Shown piece after piece: positions 12,511-23,822 of a stretch of 64,000 nucleotides of DNA. The notes beneath the pieces were generated by a model. That model worked only from the letters and a program-made list of their open reading frames with translations, ran no database searches and was not told where the DNA came from. Source of the DNA: Xanthostigma xanthostigma. Taxonomy: Eukaryota > Arthropoda > Insecta > Raphidioptera > Raphidiidae. The position numbers and the translations under genes were made by a program. The first letter of the stretch is position 1; the number at the start of each line of letters is the position of its first letter. Location of the stretch: the NCBI GenBank assembly GCA_963575645.1, contig OY754468.1, positions 7,254,001-7,318,000 of the forward strand, given 5' to 3'.

Positions 12511-13104
12511 AAAATTGGTTGTCTGTAAAGTCGGTTTACGGACGATAGTTTTACGTGATAACGTATTCCGTAATACATAACCTAAATTCTACATATAATA
12601 ATTATAATAATTCGAATCTATGATATTGCATCTTTCGCTTCAAATTTAGGTTAATTTTATTTATTTAAATTACTCACCATATAATATTATTGTTTTTTTT
12701 TAACTTTCTTTCTTTCGTATTTATTTAAGTCTCAAAGATTAACTGTCATACTATTTATAAAACAATTGTTTCACTGTTTATATAAAATTCCAAAACCTAC
12801 TTACAATATTTAAGTATTTTCATACGTCAAAAAATTGATTTTTATAATGATAAAATTTGTAAGAAAACGATTTTTTCGAGAGATGAGACCTAGCTAAAAC
12901 GATTTTTTGCCCCCCAAAATCCCTTTTCAGTAAATTTCATCCAAATCGTTAGGGCCGTTTTCGAGAAAAGCACGCACAGGGTCAGGCGGAACGTTACGCG
13001 TTACGAACGTTAGGAACGTTACACTTTTTCGTGCATGCAGTCGGTGTTTTATCAATTTATAAGATTGGTGATTCATCAATTTATAAGACGTTATCACGTC
13101 AAAA

Positions 13105-13603
13105 GTCCAACACCGATTTTGTTCATCACTATTTAAATTTTGTTAAGGTTTTTGCATGTATTGCTTTCTAACAAATTTTACCGAAATAGAAGTTTTGAGA
13201 CAATTTGACATTCTTGCTACCATATATTGCAGGTGTACTGTTGTGGACATACTTTAATGTCTGCGACTGTATACAACCGAGCCTACTATTTTAGCAATAT
13301 GCCCGTTGAAATGTTAAAGTATTTTCGGAGGCACTGTATAAAATATCATGATATAAGATAACTTCCAGCACTTTAACCGTGGCATCGGCATGTATTATAG
13401 GCGCACTTGACGAAATGTGCTTGCATAGCATAATTATTATCTTGAGACGTCTTTGGTTCGATCAAGAAAACTCACATAGAAGAAAGTAACAGAATTCATT
13501 TTCTAAGAATGAATTTTATTTTTTTATAATTTTTGTTGTTTTAAAAGACCGCTTTTTACTTTCGGGCAGAAAAAATTCAGTCAATCGGGCAATAGGACGA
13601 CCA
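13105..13603. other. Intergenic, nothing recognised
   Basis: No supported gene or repeat. AT-rich throughout. Confidence 0.35.
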
Positions 13604-13865
13604 TGCCCAACTTAAAAATTTTGACATTTGACGTATTGTACCTACTCGACATAAAGAAAATAAAGTTTCTTATAAAAATAAATTGAATAAGAAACCGTGA
13701 ACAGTATACCATTATTATATAAAAAACGACGTAATAGCATATATCAGTTCACACACTTTTTCCAAAGAATGTTTTTTGAAGTCAAGTGGCCTCAAAACTA
13801 CAAAAATATTTTAAACTTTTGAAAATTGCATTTTGATCTAAATTAGTATCGTTCTTCCTTGTGGA
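13604..13865 (-). repeat. Repeat C, degraded inverted fragment
   Basis: Reads caacttaaaaattttgacat, then accattattatataaaaaac, and ends attagtatcgttcttccttg. These are complements of repeat C landmarks, with the central third missing. Confidence 0.55.
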
Positions 13866-13979
13866 GTTGAAATCGTAAAATAGAATTCGATATTTCGACG
13901 GATTTATATGTTTATTGGTTCTTATATACTCAAAAAGAAAATTGTGTAAAGGAATGATAGGGACAGACCCTATATCACA

Positions 13980-14500
13980 GGACCCCGCACAAACTTTATG
14001 GGATTTGCATCTCGGTTAAATTGTTCGAAATTGTTTTATTTTATAGTTTAAAGGTCACTAAGAAAAAGTGTCCTTGGGTGCATAGCCTAAAGCCCAATCG
14101 ATTTTTAGCTACAGATATGTTTAGCGAAATTTTAGATATATGGATATCCATTGAATTCACAAACATGTTCCATGTTCAACTTTTGTGCTTTTTTTAGAAA
14201 TAGAAAAATAGTCGAAAACTAGGTAATGTTGGAAGGTGTCACCCTGTATAAATGTCATATTCGGATTCAGCGCACTCGGAAACATTTTTCTAGAGCTTAG
14301 GATTTGTTAAGATTGTGAATTCAATGGATATCCCTATATCTAAAATCTCGCTAAACATATATGTAGCTAAAGATCTCTTGGTTTTTAGGCTATGCGCCCA
14401 TAGACATTTTTTCTTAGTTACCTTTAAACTATAAAATATAACCGTTTTCGATCAATTTAACCGAGAACCAAATCTCATGATGTTTGAGCGGGGTCCTTTG
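13980..14500. mobile_element. Fold-back element G, copy 1
   Basis: The termini ggaccccgcacaaactttat and gatgtttgagcggggtcctt are inverted repeats, and complementarity extends about 150 bp inward (ttagctacagatatgttta against taaacatatatgtagctaa). A second copy with the interior reversed is at 21182-21690. Non-coding. Confidence 0.75.
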
Positions 14501-15106
14501 AACATTCGTTAACTAAAAAATTGATGTAAATATTGACCTAGATGATACTTCATTAATGAACTGGTGCATCAAAGATGTTTTATATTTTTTCCAACGCTTA
14601 TTAACATGATAATCAGTAGTTTTATAGTGACTCTTACATTATTACATCTAATAAATCTTGATATGGAAACTGTCAAAATAAACATTAGAGGAATACACAT
14701 AAACTAGTTGTGATCTCCACAGTGTGATAAGTGAACCCCCGTGTTCCCCTACATATAGTATACAAAGATAATCCCTAATGGCTTAATGTTATATAGATAC
14801 TTTTGAGATAAGAGCAAGGTTCAGGGTTGCCAGATCGCCAAGCTTAAAATATCGGAAAGAATGAATGAAATTATCGTACGCATCGAAGGCACGTAAAAAT
14901 ATCGTACGCGTTTCTTTGACAAATCGAATTTTTAATTTAAAACATACAAACGTGACGTAAATACAAAACATGTGCGAAACAACATGTACTGTGTGCGCCC
15001 AACTAAAGAGCGTCCGCGCGGATGGGGATATGAAATTGACAGAATTCTGCGAAACCATAGTCGGAGAGGATGGTAAAAATTGAAATGGAATATCTACTAT
15101 CTACAA
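14501..15106. other. Intergenic, nothing recognised
   Basis: No gene or repeat structure supported. The minus-strand open frame near 14789-15058 has no recognisable domain. Confidence 0.3.
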
Positions 15107-15108
15107 TA

Positions 15109-15743
15109 GGGTGATTAAAAAAATAACTTTTTGTTGCTCTTACCCTTTCAAATGTTTCTATTTAATGTAAAAAAATCCTCACCAAAGATGGGCGCTGTAG
15201 CTCAACTCTAAGAGGTCGCTATTTTAATTCTAATATCTCATTTAATTAACAAGGAAAACATGTTTTATTTTTTAATTGAAGTTACTTGTAATTAACTCAT
15301 TTTTTTACCATTATGTATTCATGAAGCTGACTCTTTAAGCTTTCAAAAAATCTATTAAATAAACTTTAAAAAAAACATGTACATAAAGAATTATTATATA
15401 CAATCCATCCGTAGTCAGAAATTCGGTAATTTTCAGATGGCTTGTAACTGGTCTTCTATAATTATGATAATCATACGTTTTTTACAGAGTTTTTGAAAGC
15501 TTAACGAGTCAGCTTCAAGAATATATAATAGTTATTGATAAAAAATTGAATTAAAATTACAAGTAACTTCAATTAAAAAAAAAACATTTTTTTCCATGTT
15601 AAATGGGAAACCAAAATTAAAATAAAATAACGACCTCTTAGAAAGTTGAGCTACAGTGCCCATCTTTGTTGAGGATGTTTTTTACTTTAAATAGAAACAT
15701 TTTAAAGGTTTAGAGCAAAAAAAATAATTTTTTTTAATAACCC
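15109..15743. mobile_element. Mariner-type MITE, 635 bp, TA target site
   Basis: It is flanked by TA on both sides (15107-15108, 15744-15745). The ends gggtgattaaaaaaataac and ttattaaaaaaaattatt/aaccc are inverted, and arms of about 230 bp pair along their length, including gatgggcgctgtagctcaac against gttgagctacagtgcccatc. No transposase frame. TA duplication and long arms fit a Tc1/mariner-mobilised fold-back. Confidence 0.8.
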
Positions 15744-15745
15744 TA

Positions 15746-16293
15746 ATCTACAATCTGATCTAATCTAGAACTTAAAATGACAAATAGATAAATTAAAAAA
15801 TTTACTATCGTAAATTTGGCAGCCTTTGAATACAAGAGATTAATCTACATACAGTTCTATGTATAAAATGTGTATTACTTTATTTTATAGACGCACAGAA
15901 ATGAATGGGTCGTATTTATAATATCTGAAAAGGTTACGTTTTGTTTATATAGAAGATATTATGACTAAGATAAACAATGGTTGATTAGACCTCGACCTTC
16001 CTTCCTTCCTGATTGCAGAGCCGTATTAAGCAATGAAAACGAACGACTGATAAAATACGATGCGCCATTTGCGTGAAGCAATACTCAAGGCCATACTAAA
16101 AAGCGCATATCAGAAGTACTTCGAGGATTGGAAAAAGCGCTGGCACAAGTGTATTATATCTGAGGGGAATTACTTTAAAGAGGACAATTGACTCTACTTA
16201 ATAAGACAGAGCAATTGTGATCCTTGAAGACTATTGGAGAAAGTTTTGGATGAGAATCCATGACAAAGAATCAATTAAAAAGTAATACTGAAA
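15746..16293. other. Intergenic, nothing recognised
   Basis: No supported gene or RNA. Only small unsupported open frames. Confidence 0.3.
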
Positions 16294-16392
16294 TATTAAA
16301 ATTGCATTTATTCACTGACCGTACTATCATTTGAAATTCGGAAGATGGTACGAAGTGTACCGAAACGTCAGTGAATAAATGCAATTTTAATA
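16294..16392 (+). repeat. Perfect 26-bp inverted repeat enclosing a hammerhead-like hairpin
   Basis: The arms at 16294-16319 and 16367-16392 are exact reverse complements (central part ttgcatttattcactgac). The 47-nt loop contains cggaaga, a ggtac...gtacc stem at 16347-16361, then gaaacg. This order (7-nt core, one base, stem, GAAAC) resembles the hammerhead cores reported in Penelope-like elements, but here the core has G where the ribozyme needs U4. No Penelope coding sequence is adjacent. Confidence 0.6.
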
Positions 16393-17112
16393 AAGAGTGT
16401 TCCATTAGGGATTTTTTTTCGACAGCTGTCAAATCAGTCATATTGACTTCCATTTTTTTTCTGTTTTTACATTTGGAAAGATTAAGGTTTGCCATTTGTT
16501 AAAATGTCATCGTATAGTACGAAATTTTCCAAAAAAAATGATCTTCAGCGATGAACCACAATTTCATCTCAACGGCTATATAAACAAGCAAAAACATTTT
16601 TTTTTTTATTTTATTTTTTTTTTTTTCATTTTTGTGGCGTGAATTATTGAATATTGACCTGCATGAGATGTGGTTTCAACAGGATGGAGCCACTTGTCGT
16701 ACAGCAGCTCTAACAGTGGATCTATTGAGCCAGAATTTTTTTGAACGAATTATCTCAAAAAAATGTGTTGTTGCATGGTCATTAAGAACATGTAATTTGA
16801 CGCTTTTGGACTTCTTTCTCTGGGCTATGTTAAATCACAAGTCTACAGCAATAATTCACAGAAAATTGATGAATTAAAAGCGAAGATTATTCGTGTTATT
16901 GGTGAGATTCAGACCAATTTGTGTGAAAAAGTCATCGAAGATTTTGACAAAACAGTCACCATCTGTAGAGCATCAAGAGGTGGCTACTCACATGATATTC
17001 TTTTTAAAACGTAAATGGCAAACCTTTAACTTTCATATAATGCAAAAATTAAGATACTTTAAATGTAAACATGTGTTTTTTTAATTAAAAAAATCCTTAA
17101 TGGAACACCCTA
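16393..17112 (+). mobile_element. Decayed mariner-type transposon, 0.72 kb
   Basis: The terminal inverted repeats are gagtgttccattagggattt at the left and aaatccttaatggaacaccc at the right, next to TA. Subterminal repeats gtttgccattt and aaatggcaaac also pair. The interior holds a broken transposase. The N-terminal half of the coding region is missing, which explains the short length compared with an autonomous element of about 1.3 kb. Confidence 0.8.
16538..17014 (+). pseudogene. Mariner-type DDE transposase remnant
   Basis: This encoded the catalytic part of a cut-and-paste transposase. Visible landmarks are IFSDE with FHLNGY (first catalytic Asp), WFQQDGATC (second Asp) and CNLTLLDFFLW (third Asp), with 41 residues between the second and third acidic positions. 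A C-terminal stretch in other frames reads VIGEIQTNLCEKVIEDF and CRASRGG. The first two motifs are separated by a poly(T) tract and large deletion, and the last third is frameshifted, so it cannot be active. The residue pattern is typical of insect mariner-like proteins of the DD41 spacing; this assignment is by eye. Confidence 0.8.
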
Positions 17113-17257
17113 TACTTCAGGGCTACTTTTTAATTGACACTTTTCCACGGTTTTGCATCCAAAACTTTCTCCAATATTCTTTGCAATGATTCCGCGCTTT
17201 TTCATCCCCCGACAAAAATATTTTATCAGTAAAATTGGTGTAGAATTACTGTATTAC

Positions 17258-17430
17258 TGTCTCACTTTGTATACACGACCTCGTAATTATTTATTAAAGT
17301 ACGCTGTCCCTTCGTCACTGCGCAAAGAAACGCCATTGCATTGACACGACCCCGTAATTGTTTTTTGAAAACGCCTTCCCTTTTTTACTGCGCAATAAAA
17401 ACGCCATTGCATCGACACGACTCCGTAATT
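17258..17430. repeat. About 71-bp tandem repeat, two to three units
   Basis: The blocks cacgacctcgtaattatt, cacgaccccgtaattgtt and cacgactccgtaattttt recur at a spacing of about 70 bp, each preceded by a gcaaagaaacgccattgca-like segment. The open frames across this region on both strands are artefacts of the period. Confidence 0.7.
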
Positions 17431-17939
17431 TTTTTATGTCGGGGTATATTTTGCCCTTAGGATATTTAGTCAAGATGATATTTTGTTCGGAGGATATTTT
17501 GTCGTGGATCAAGATTACTCTTTGCAAATTACCAAATAGCTGCGTCATTCGCATTAAAAAATTTTAAACGTATAAAAATTACTTCCTTATTTTTTGTTGT
17601 TTTTTAAACCACGCCCAGCTATAAAAAAACGCGCGATGTGAATTCTACTGTTTGATGAATATATTAAGTTGAAGACGAATAAGTTCTTTTTTTATGACTG
17701 TTGTATACGCAGTAATCAAATTTTTATTACCACCCAGATTTTTCTTAATCCGAACGCGTTCTTTTGTTTTTTTGTTGACGTATGCATTTATAAACTCGAA
17801 CTGTACTTAAAAAAAATATATATTATGATCGGGGATCACCTGCCCCGATCATATGCGGTATATAATGTATTTAGTTTTCCGACTGCTTGAAACAGTCCGT
17901 GCACGGCGGGTCTTAATCTGATAAAAATATTCCAGCCAA
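17431..17939. other. Intergenic with one short hairpin
   Basis: No gene. At 17824-17853 tatgatcgggg and ccccgatcata form a perfect 11-bp stem with an 8-nt loop; it has no U-tract and no gene to terminate, so I give it no function. Confidence 0.4.
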
Positions 17940-18395
17940 TTGGGCGACGGGATCATTCCAACTTCAAAAATGTTGACATTTGATTATATAATGAAAATAA
18001 AATTTCTGATAATGCGTGAGGTGACGCGGGTAATGGCTAATATTCAATATGATATTTGCTATTCGTTGCCATGGTAACCTATATAATATGTTCCACGTCA
18101 TGTAAAAATTAATCAAAGCATGCCGAACTAGTTTATTGCTGACAGATCCATAAAACAAAAGAGCGGCTGATTTTTTTTATTTTCAAAATATTTCCGAAAC
18201 TATAGAGTTTAGAAAAAAAATGTATTAACAAAACTGTCTTGAAAAAATAAATAGAATAATAAGCCGTTATGAAAAGGAAAGATATTTATTTATTTATGAA
18301 ACGGAAAGATATTGTAAAATTTTTGAAAAGTGATTTTTGACCTAAGCTAGTACCATTCTCCCCTTGTGGGTTGGAATGGTAAAATATTTATGACA
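17940..18395 (-). repeat. Repeat C, near-complete inverted copy
   Basis: Reverse complement of 6400-7022 with most landmarks in order: cattccaacttcaaaaatgt, accatggcaacgaata complement, agagcggctgattttttt, and terminal cttgtgggttggaatggt. It lacks the gcgcatgcgc segment, so that segment is variable within the family. Confidence 0.75.
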
Positions 18396-18417
18396 GCTGA
18401 ATAGTACCGCTTAGAAT

Positions 18418-18935
18418 TTAAAAAAAAAAACGGTCAAGTGCGAGCCGCACTCGCGCACCTAGGGTTCCGTAAAAACTTCACGGAAATCGAGTCTCGAAGA
18501 TTTTTCCCGCTTAGTGTACTTGTACTATACTGTATACCATTCATGGACATAGGCCTCAATCAGTTTACCAACTGCAAATAACTTTATAATCACAAAAAAG
18601 TTATTTTTTTTTGTGATGTAACTAAAAATTTACGGTTTTCCGATTTTTCTCTTTACTTGTACTATAAGACATTGCTTCTTGCCAAATTTCATGATTTAGG
18701 TCAACGAGAAATACCTTATTGGTTTTGATTTCCTTGCGAGCGATGCGGCATAAACGGCCGTATCTTTTGATTGCGTTGACTTAGAAGTTTGATTTTTTCA
18801 CAGCTCCAAGGGATTGCAGACCTGCGTATTTGATATTAATTTCAACTTGAGACCTTCACGCGTTCCTGACAAAAAGGGTCTCTTGACGGACAGACAGCCA
18901 ACGAAGTGATTCTATGAGGGTTCCTTTTTATGATT
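18418..18935 (-). repeat. Dispersed repeat E (gggttccgta family), copy 1
   Basis: Left end aaacggtcaagtgcgagccg with ctagggttccgtaaaaactt; right end ttgacggacagacag and gagggttccttttta. This end pair is a widespread insect interspersed repeat. A longer copy in the other orientation lies at 55900-57385. Confidence 0.65.
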
Positions 18936-20340
18936 TTATATAAATATATATTCATAAATGGTTAATTCAAATTCATAAATCAATGAAATCACAAATGAAT
19001 AAATCATATAATGATTTTATTATTATCAAAACTTGGCACCGTTTTAGATCTTAATTTTTTTTGTATTGAATATCGAACTTGGCTCCCTTTTTCACATTTA
19101 TGTTTTAGATTGGATAGAATTCTACGAAAACACGAATAAGTTTTTTGAATTGGCTACCGTAGTTATACAAGGGCTGACTACATTTGGATTATTTTGAGTG
19201 TCAGTAAAGGCTCGATTACATTGAGCGAGTTTACAATCTACTATAGCCAGCGAGTTTAGAAGCGGGCGAATCGGCTTGTGCGATAGTGCTGATGACACAC
19301 AAAACTTTCCACTCGCTCGGTAGCCAACTAGCTAGCGAGTTGAAACCACGTGTTGTTTTTTTGAAGTGGAACGTAAATCATATTGTGGAATTTCTTAATA
19401 TATCAGCAGTACCCTCTGTTATGGAATATACCCACATTTTTCTTTTGATAGCATATGGGCTAAAATAACGACTCCCGCACGAAGTAATTGTAGACAAATG
19501 GGATACTCGCAGCTATCTCACTAGCAACTATAATGACACGCGGTTAGTAATGATGACACACGGCTAGTTTACTAGCTAACAATCCCAAACGCCAGCGAGT
19601 AGCGAGTAAAGTTGACCGGCTTTCAACTTTACTCGCAGATAGTTTACAATCTGCTATACTTGGCTAGTAAACTGATTACACTGAGCGAGTTTACTATCAA
19701 CTAGCGAATTTGCCAACAAGAATTAGCTAGAACTTGCATTGCCTGTTTTTAAACCAACCCACTTTAAATGCATGACGTTTCACTAAATGGCGGAACACTG
19801 TAATAATGATTCTGTTTTTCTGTGTGTTAAATTCCATCAATCCGTGAAAGAGCATTATAGCGATTCTGCTGGAGTTTATCAAAAAAACGGAAATTGATTT
19901 CTTGAATACCTGCATTTCTTTCGACAAGAAAACATCAATAGTAGTACAGCAAATCGCTATTGCAGCTTATGTAATTTATTAATTACGTTGAAATGCTTAA
20001 TTACGAAATGTAAGGTTAAATAAAATTATTAATTTTATGGCACAGTGTTTAATATTGGTTGTTGTCTGAAACACACGGTCATTGTTACAGTTGCAATCTA
20101 TAAGAAAACTTTATTTTCAAACAGTCACAGTCGGGACATAAACTCAAAACTTTTACTATCGCGGCGGGTGATTTAACCACTTCGAACCTGAATTTTATAT
20201 TTTTGAAACGCAAAATAATTTTTAGGGTGTTGGGCTTATTTAGGGTGTAATGAAGGTATATTCAATGTAAAACTTTTAACATTTAAAAAATTTGGAAAAT
20301 CGTATGCCCATTGAAATGAACAATAGGTAAAAAAAAATAT
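18936..20340. repeat. Intergenic with gcgagtttac-rich irregular repeat
   Basis: Between 19205 and 19725 the word gcgagttt and variants (tgagcgagtttac, actcgctcgg, ctagctagcgagttg) recur on both strands at irregular spacing, with tgattaca flanks. It may be an old fold-back element. The rest of the stretch shows nothing I recognise. Confidence 0.45.
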
Positions 20341-20344
20341 TTTT

Positions 20345-20620
20345 CTTCATACTCAATCGAAAGTACGTACTTTCGTCCCTTATAGCAGGGACGAAAGTTT
20401 GGCATTTACTCCCTGTTATTTATTATATTAAATGACAGCGGTAATCCTAGTTACGAGTATAAATACGCATGAGAAATTTTTTCCTCCCGCCGTTCTCACT
20501 GGGAGTGAATGTCAATCTTTCGTCCCTGCTGACGAAAGTACGTACTTTCGTCAGTAGGGACGAAAGATTGACATTTACTCCCAGTGAGAACGGCGGAAGG
20601 AAAAAATTGCCCTTGTGATG
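20345..20620. repeat. Palindromic repeat F, copy 1
   Basis: Contains the 18-bp palindrome cgaaagtacgtactttcg at about 20348 and again at about 20535, each next to gggacgaaag and atttactccc blocks in mirror order. An inverted, shorter copy is at 36917-37180. Non-coding. Confidence 0.7.
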
Positions 20621-21181
20621 TAATATACTATTTTACAGTAATCACTAGCCTAGAATGTGTATAAGTATAATAAGTAAATTTAACAACATGAAATTAAAAA
20701 AAATATCCGCACATGAAAAATAGATTAAAAACATGTACCTATAGGTGACGGATAGATAACCTTTTTTTTTAAAAGCTGGTTAAAAATATTTGAGAGTAAC
20801 GAAATTACAGACAGAAGTCTCGTTACAATTTTATACATTGGTACTGGATATAGATCCTTTGTCTATTTAGTGTAATTATACATCGCCTTTAATCGAATGT
20901 CTTCTGAGAGCTTGTAAATAATTTTTAACTGAGTCACTGTTGTATTTTTAGTTTGAAAGCATTTTTTAGTTTCTTGACCACAAATGTAAATATTTGTCTT
21001 GTCATTAAAATAACCAAAAAGCAAAAAGCGTGCAAACACACAGCACGCATTTTTCTGTAAACTGTCTAGTTTTTTGTTTGACGTTGAATAATACACGGTT
21101 TATACTTACTATATTCCACACGACTGATTATCGTTTTCAGATTCTCTTTTTACGGAATGTGTAGCTGAAATTGTTTGTTGT
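20621..21181. other. Intergenic, nothing recognised
   Basis: One minus-strand open frame near 20863-21096 has a cysteine-containing but unrecognised product and no supporting context. Confidence 0.3.
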
Positions 21182-21690
21182 GGTAAAGATCCCGCACAAA
21201 CCTTATGGGATTTGGTTCGCAGTTAAATTGATCGAAAATTGTTTTATTTTGTTTAAAGGTCGCTAAGAAAAAGTAACCATGGGCGCATAACCTAAAAACT
21301 TAATAGGTTTTTAGCTACAGATATGTTTAGCAAGATTTTAGATACAGGGATATCCATTGAATTCACAATCTTAAAAAATCGTAAGCTCTAGAAATATGTT
21401 TTCGAGTGCGCTGAATCCGAATATGACATTATTATTTTATACACGGTGCCACCTTCCAACGTTACCTAATTTTAGACTATTTTTCTATTTCTAAAAAAAA
21501 AAAAAAACACACAAAAGTTGAACATGGAACATGCTTGTGAATTCAACGGATGTCCCTATATCTAAAATCTCGGTAAACATACTATTGGCTTTTAGGCTAT
21601 GCGCCCATGGACCGTTAAACTATAAAATAAAACCATTTTCGATCAATTTAACCGATAACCAAATCCCATGTTTGTGCGGGGTCCTTTACA
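21182..21690. mobile_element. Fold-back element G, copy 2
   Basis: The ends gtaaagatcccgcacaaac and gtttgtgcggggtcctttac are inverted repeats. The interior landmark order is the reverse complement of the 13980-14500 copy, so the two insertions have opposite orientation. A poly(A) run interrupts it near 21498. Confidence 0.75.
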
Positions 21691-21732
21691 CCTCTTCTAG
21701 GCTTTAACCCAAAATGATGTTTTTTGAAGTGG

Positions 21733-21920
21733 TTGAGTTATATTTTGCAACATTTTTCATTAATGCTCCGCTCCTATTGGTATTATAACATAGCCTATAG
21801 CCTTCCTCGATAAATGGGCTATCCAATAAAAAACAAATTTTCAATTCGAACCAGTGGTTCCTGAGATTAGCGTGTTCAACCAAATAAACAAACTCCTCAG
21901 CTTTATATGTTAGTATAGAT
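21733..21920 (-). repeat. Repeat D, terminal fragment
   Basis: Contains the gcaacatttttcattaatgc, tagccttcctcgataaatgg and ctttatatgttagtatagat blocks of repeat D. The tRNA-like part is absent. Confidence 0.7.
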
Positions 21921-22307
21921 AACGAATTCTTTTGGTGTACTCTTTGCAATACTGCATAAATGATTCAGTAGATCGCACATAACCGTCACATTTGTTCGTA
22001 ACGCCAAGTCGTCGAGTTGCCCATTCACGAAATTCTCTATACACTCCTGAAAAAATTTTACTTAAAAAAAAACACCATCAGTAGATTTTATTTGTTTGAC
22101 AAAATGTTAGATATATAGTTCACAATGTTCGCATAGGATGGTGGCATTTTCGCTTACTTTTGACCCGAAAAGAAATTTCCAAGGAACAAAATAGTTCATT
22201 TTTGATCTGCGCATGGGCAACTTTGTTTTTACGTCACTGGCATGCAAAAGCCAACTTTCGACCCCGAATATAACTATGCAATGTTGCACTGTACTACATA
22301 TTATAAA
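21921..22307. other. Intergenic, nothing recognised
   Basis: No supported gene, RNA or repeat. Confidence 0.3.
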
Positions 22308-22311
22308 ATAT

Positions 22312-22888
22312 TGTTACAAAACTGTTCTAGTCCGTCGTGGAAATTATTTATTTACAATAATAAATGTTTAACGAAACAGTTGAAAGCGTACTTCTTTAAC
22401 AAACAGTAATAATAACGTTAACAGAAACATAAACTAGTAGTTCTAAATAATAAAATAGAAAACTAAGTAACAGAAGAATGTAAAGTTCTAATTATGTACA
22501 AAAAATATTTACAACACAGGAACACACCAAAGTTTATTAGCACACTTGTCTATTAACTATATACACACGATTATTTATAAAGAGTTATTTATGTAGAACC
22601 AGATTTATATAACTGATCTTAATGATTTATGTCACAACGCACTGGCACTGTATCAACACATGAACGCCTCACGAACAACTAATTAACTGACTGACTGACC
22701 CGCCAGCGATCCGCTCGCATTTTTATAGCTTCGATCCCGCCTGATCAATTCCTCTTTCTTTACCTGCATTTCATTCTCCAGGAAATTCCAAGAAGGTCGG
22801 GTTTTTACTTGGCTACCTGTTTTCCTTTGTTGTTGTTGCTAGAAGATTCTACAGAACTCATAGTCGTCCCAACAGGGGGCACGCAACA
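22312..22888 (-). mobile_element. Solo LTR, 577 bp
   Basis: On the minus strand the segment begins TGTTGCGTGCCCCC and ends AGTTTTGTAACA, with TG...CA ends. It is flanked by a 4-bp duplication atat (22308-22311 and 22889-22892), as expected of a Ty3/Gypsy-type integrase. A TATA-like box gctataaaaatgcg lies at about 22718-22731 on the minus strand, and aataaa follows downstream near 22540. No internal retrotransposon sequence or second LTR is near, so this is a recombination product. Confidence 0.8.
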
Positions 22889-22892
22889 ATAT

Positions 22893-23348
22893 ATATTTTG
22901 CCCCTAGATATTGGGATCCGCCCAAATGAATTGTTAAGACGTCAGGTCGTGTGAAAGATGTTTCCACTGTCAGAAAAAATGTACAGTGTAAACAAACACG
23001 GTATGTGTGCATTGTCATGCTTGCCGATGTGTCTGCCGTCGTCCATTTAAATAAAACGTAGATTTTACATTTTTTTTACTCATATTTGTAATCGTGCGTT
23101 GATTTCCTTTTGTTATGAATAATTACGCCGCTCATGTTTTGTTTTAAAATTCGGGTCGCAGTTCCAAAAGCATGCCGATAATATTCTGAATTTGTTAATA
23201 CAGGTGCAGTATCCAGTAGCGTACTGCGTAACTATATCACCTGAAGTCCATGGCAAATTCATCGGACGGGGCTCTCTTAATATATAAAACAAAATTAAAA
23301 ATTTTGAAAAAAATCCACGACGAATGTAAATGTTATAATAGAAAAAAA
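22893..23348. other. Intergenic with a diverged TIR-element end
   Basis: At 23148-23210 the run aattcgggtcgcagttccaa followed by gccgataatattctg is a diverged terminus of the element family at 5132-6397. Nothing else recognised. Confidence 0.45.
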
Positions 23349-23822
23349 ATTAAGGTAGTACGAGCACCAAGGCAATTTTAAATAAAAGGCTTGATTTTTT
23401 TTATATGAAGTTGGACAAGTCTAAACTAATTCTGAAAATTTAAGGGGGGTTGCCCGATTATTTAAATAAATAAATGACTTCAAAAATAGGTATATTTAAC
23501 ATTGGCTTTATGGTAAAACGGTAGATGGATGATATGTTTTCATTGATTTCTCCAAAACTAGTCGGTGGAAATTAAAAAAAAAAACTATTTAAATTAAACC
23601 TTAATAAATTGTTGAAAACAAAAAAAAAACCCGTTGTGCCCGACTAATTAAAAAGATATTTAATTAAAAAGATTAAATATCTTTTTATTAAATAGTTTTT
23701 TCTTAATTTCCACCGACTAGTTTTGGAGAAATCAATGAAAACATATCATCCATCTACCGAAATATAAAAAAAATCAAGCCTTTTATTTAAAGTTGCCTTG
23801 GTGCTCGTACTACCTTAAATAA
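23349..23822. mobile_element. Fold-back element, 470 bp
   Basis: The ttaaggtagtacgagcacca arm at 23352 pairs with tggtgctcgtactaccttaa ending at 23818. A second block, gatgatatgttttcattgat, pairs with its complement at about 23730-23752. Arms are interrupted by a small loop-side asymmetry. Non-coding. Confidence 0.75.

Larger units (their letters stand above)
10697..13104. mobile_element. Composite TIR element, 2.4 kb, with nested inverted repeat
   Basis: The outer arms (about 10697-10870 and 12960-13104) are reverse complements: ttttgacgtgacaacgtctt at the left against the complement ending cacgtcaaaa at the right. They include a duplicated tcttataaattgat block and a cacgaaaaagtgtaacg block. 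A second inverted pair lies inside, about 11568-11712 against 12508-12662. No transposase is visible, so this is either a large non-autonomous element or one element inserted in another. Confidence 0.65.

Noticed and set aside
17824-17853. Rho-independent terminator
   Set aside because: Hairpin without T-tract, no adjacent gene, and the genome is eukaryotic.
20863-21096. Small cysteine-containing peptide gene on the minus strand
   Set aside because: No signal peptide, no regular cysteine pattern and no homologous copy in the window.
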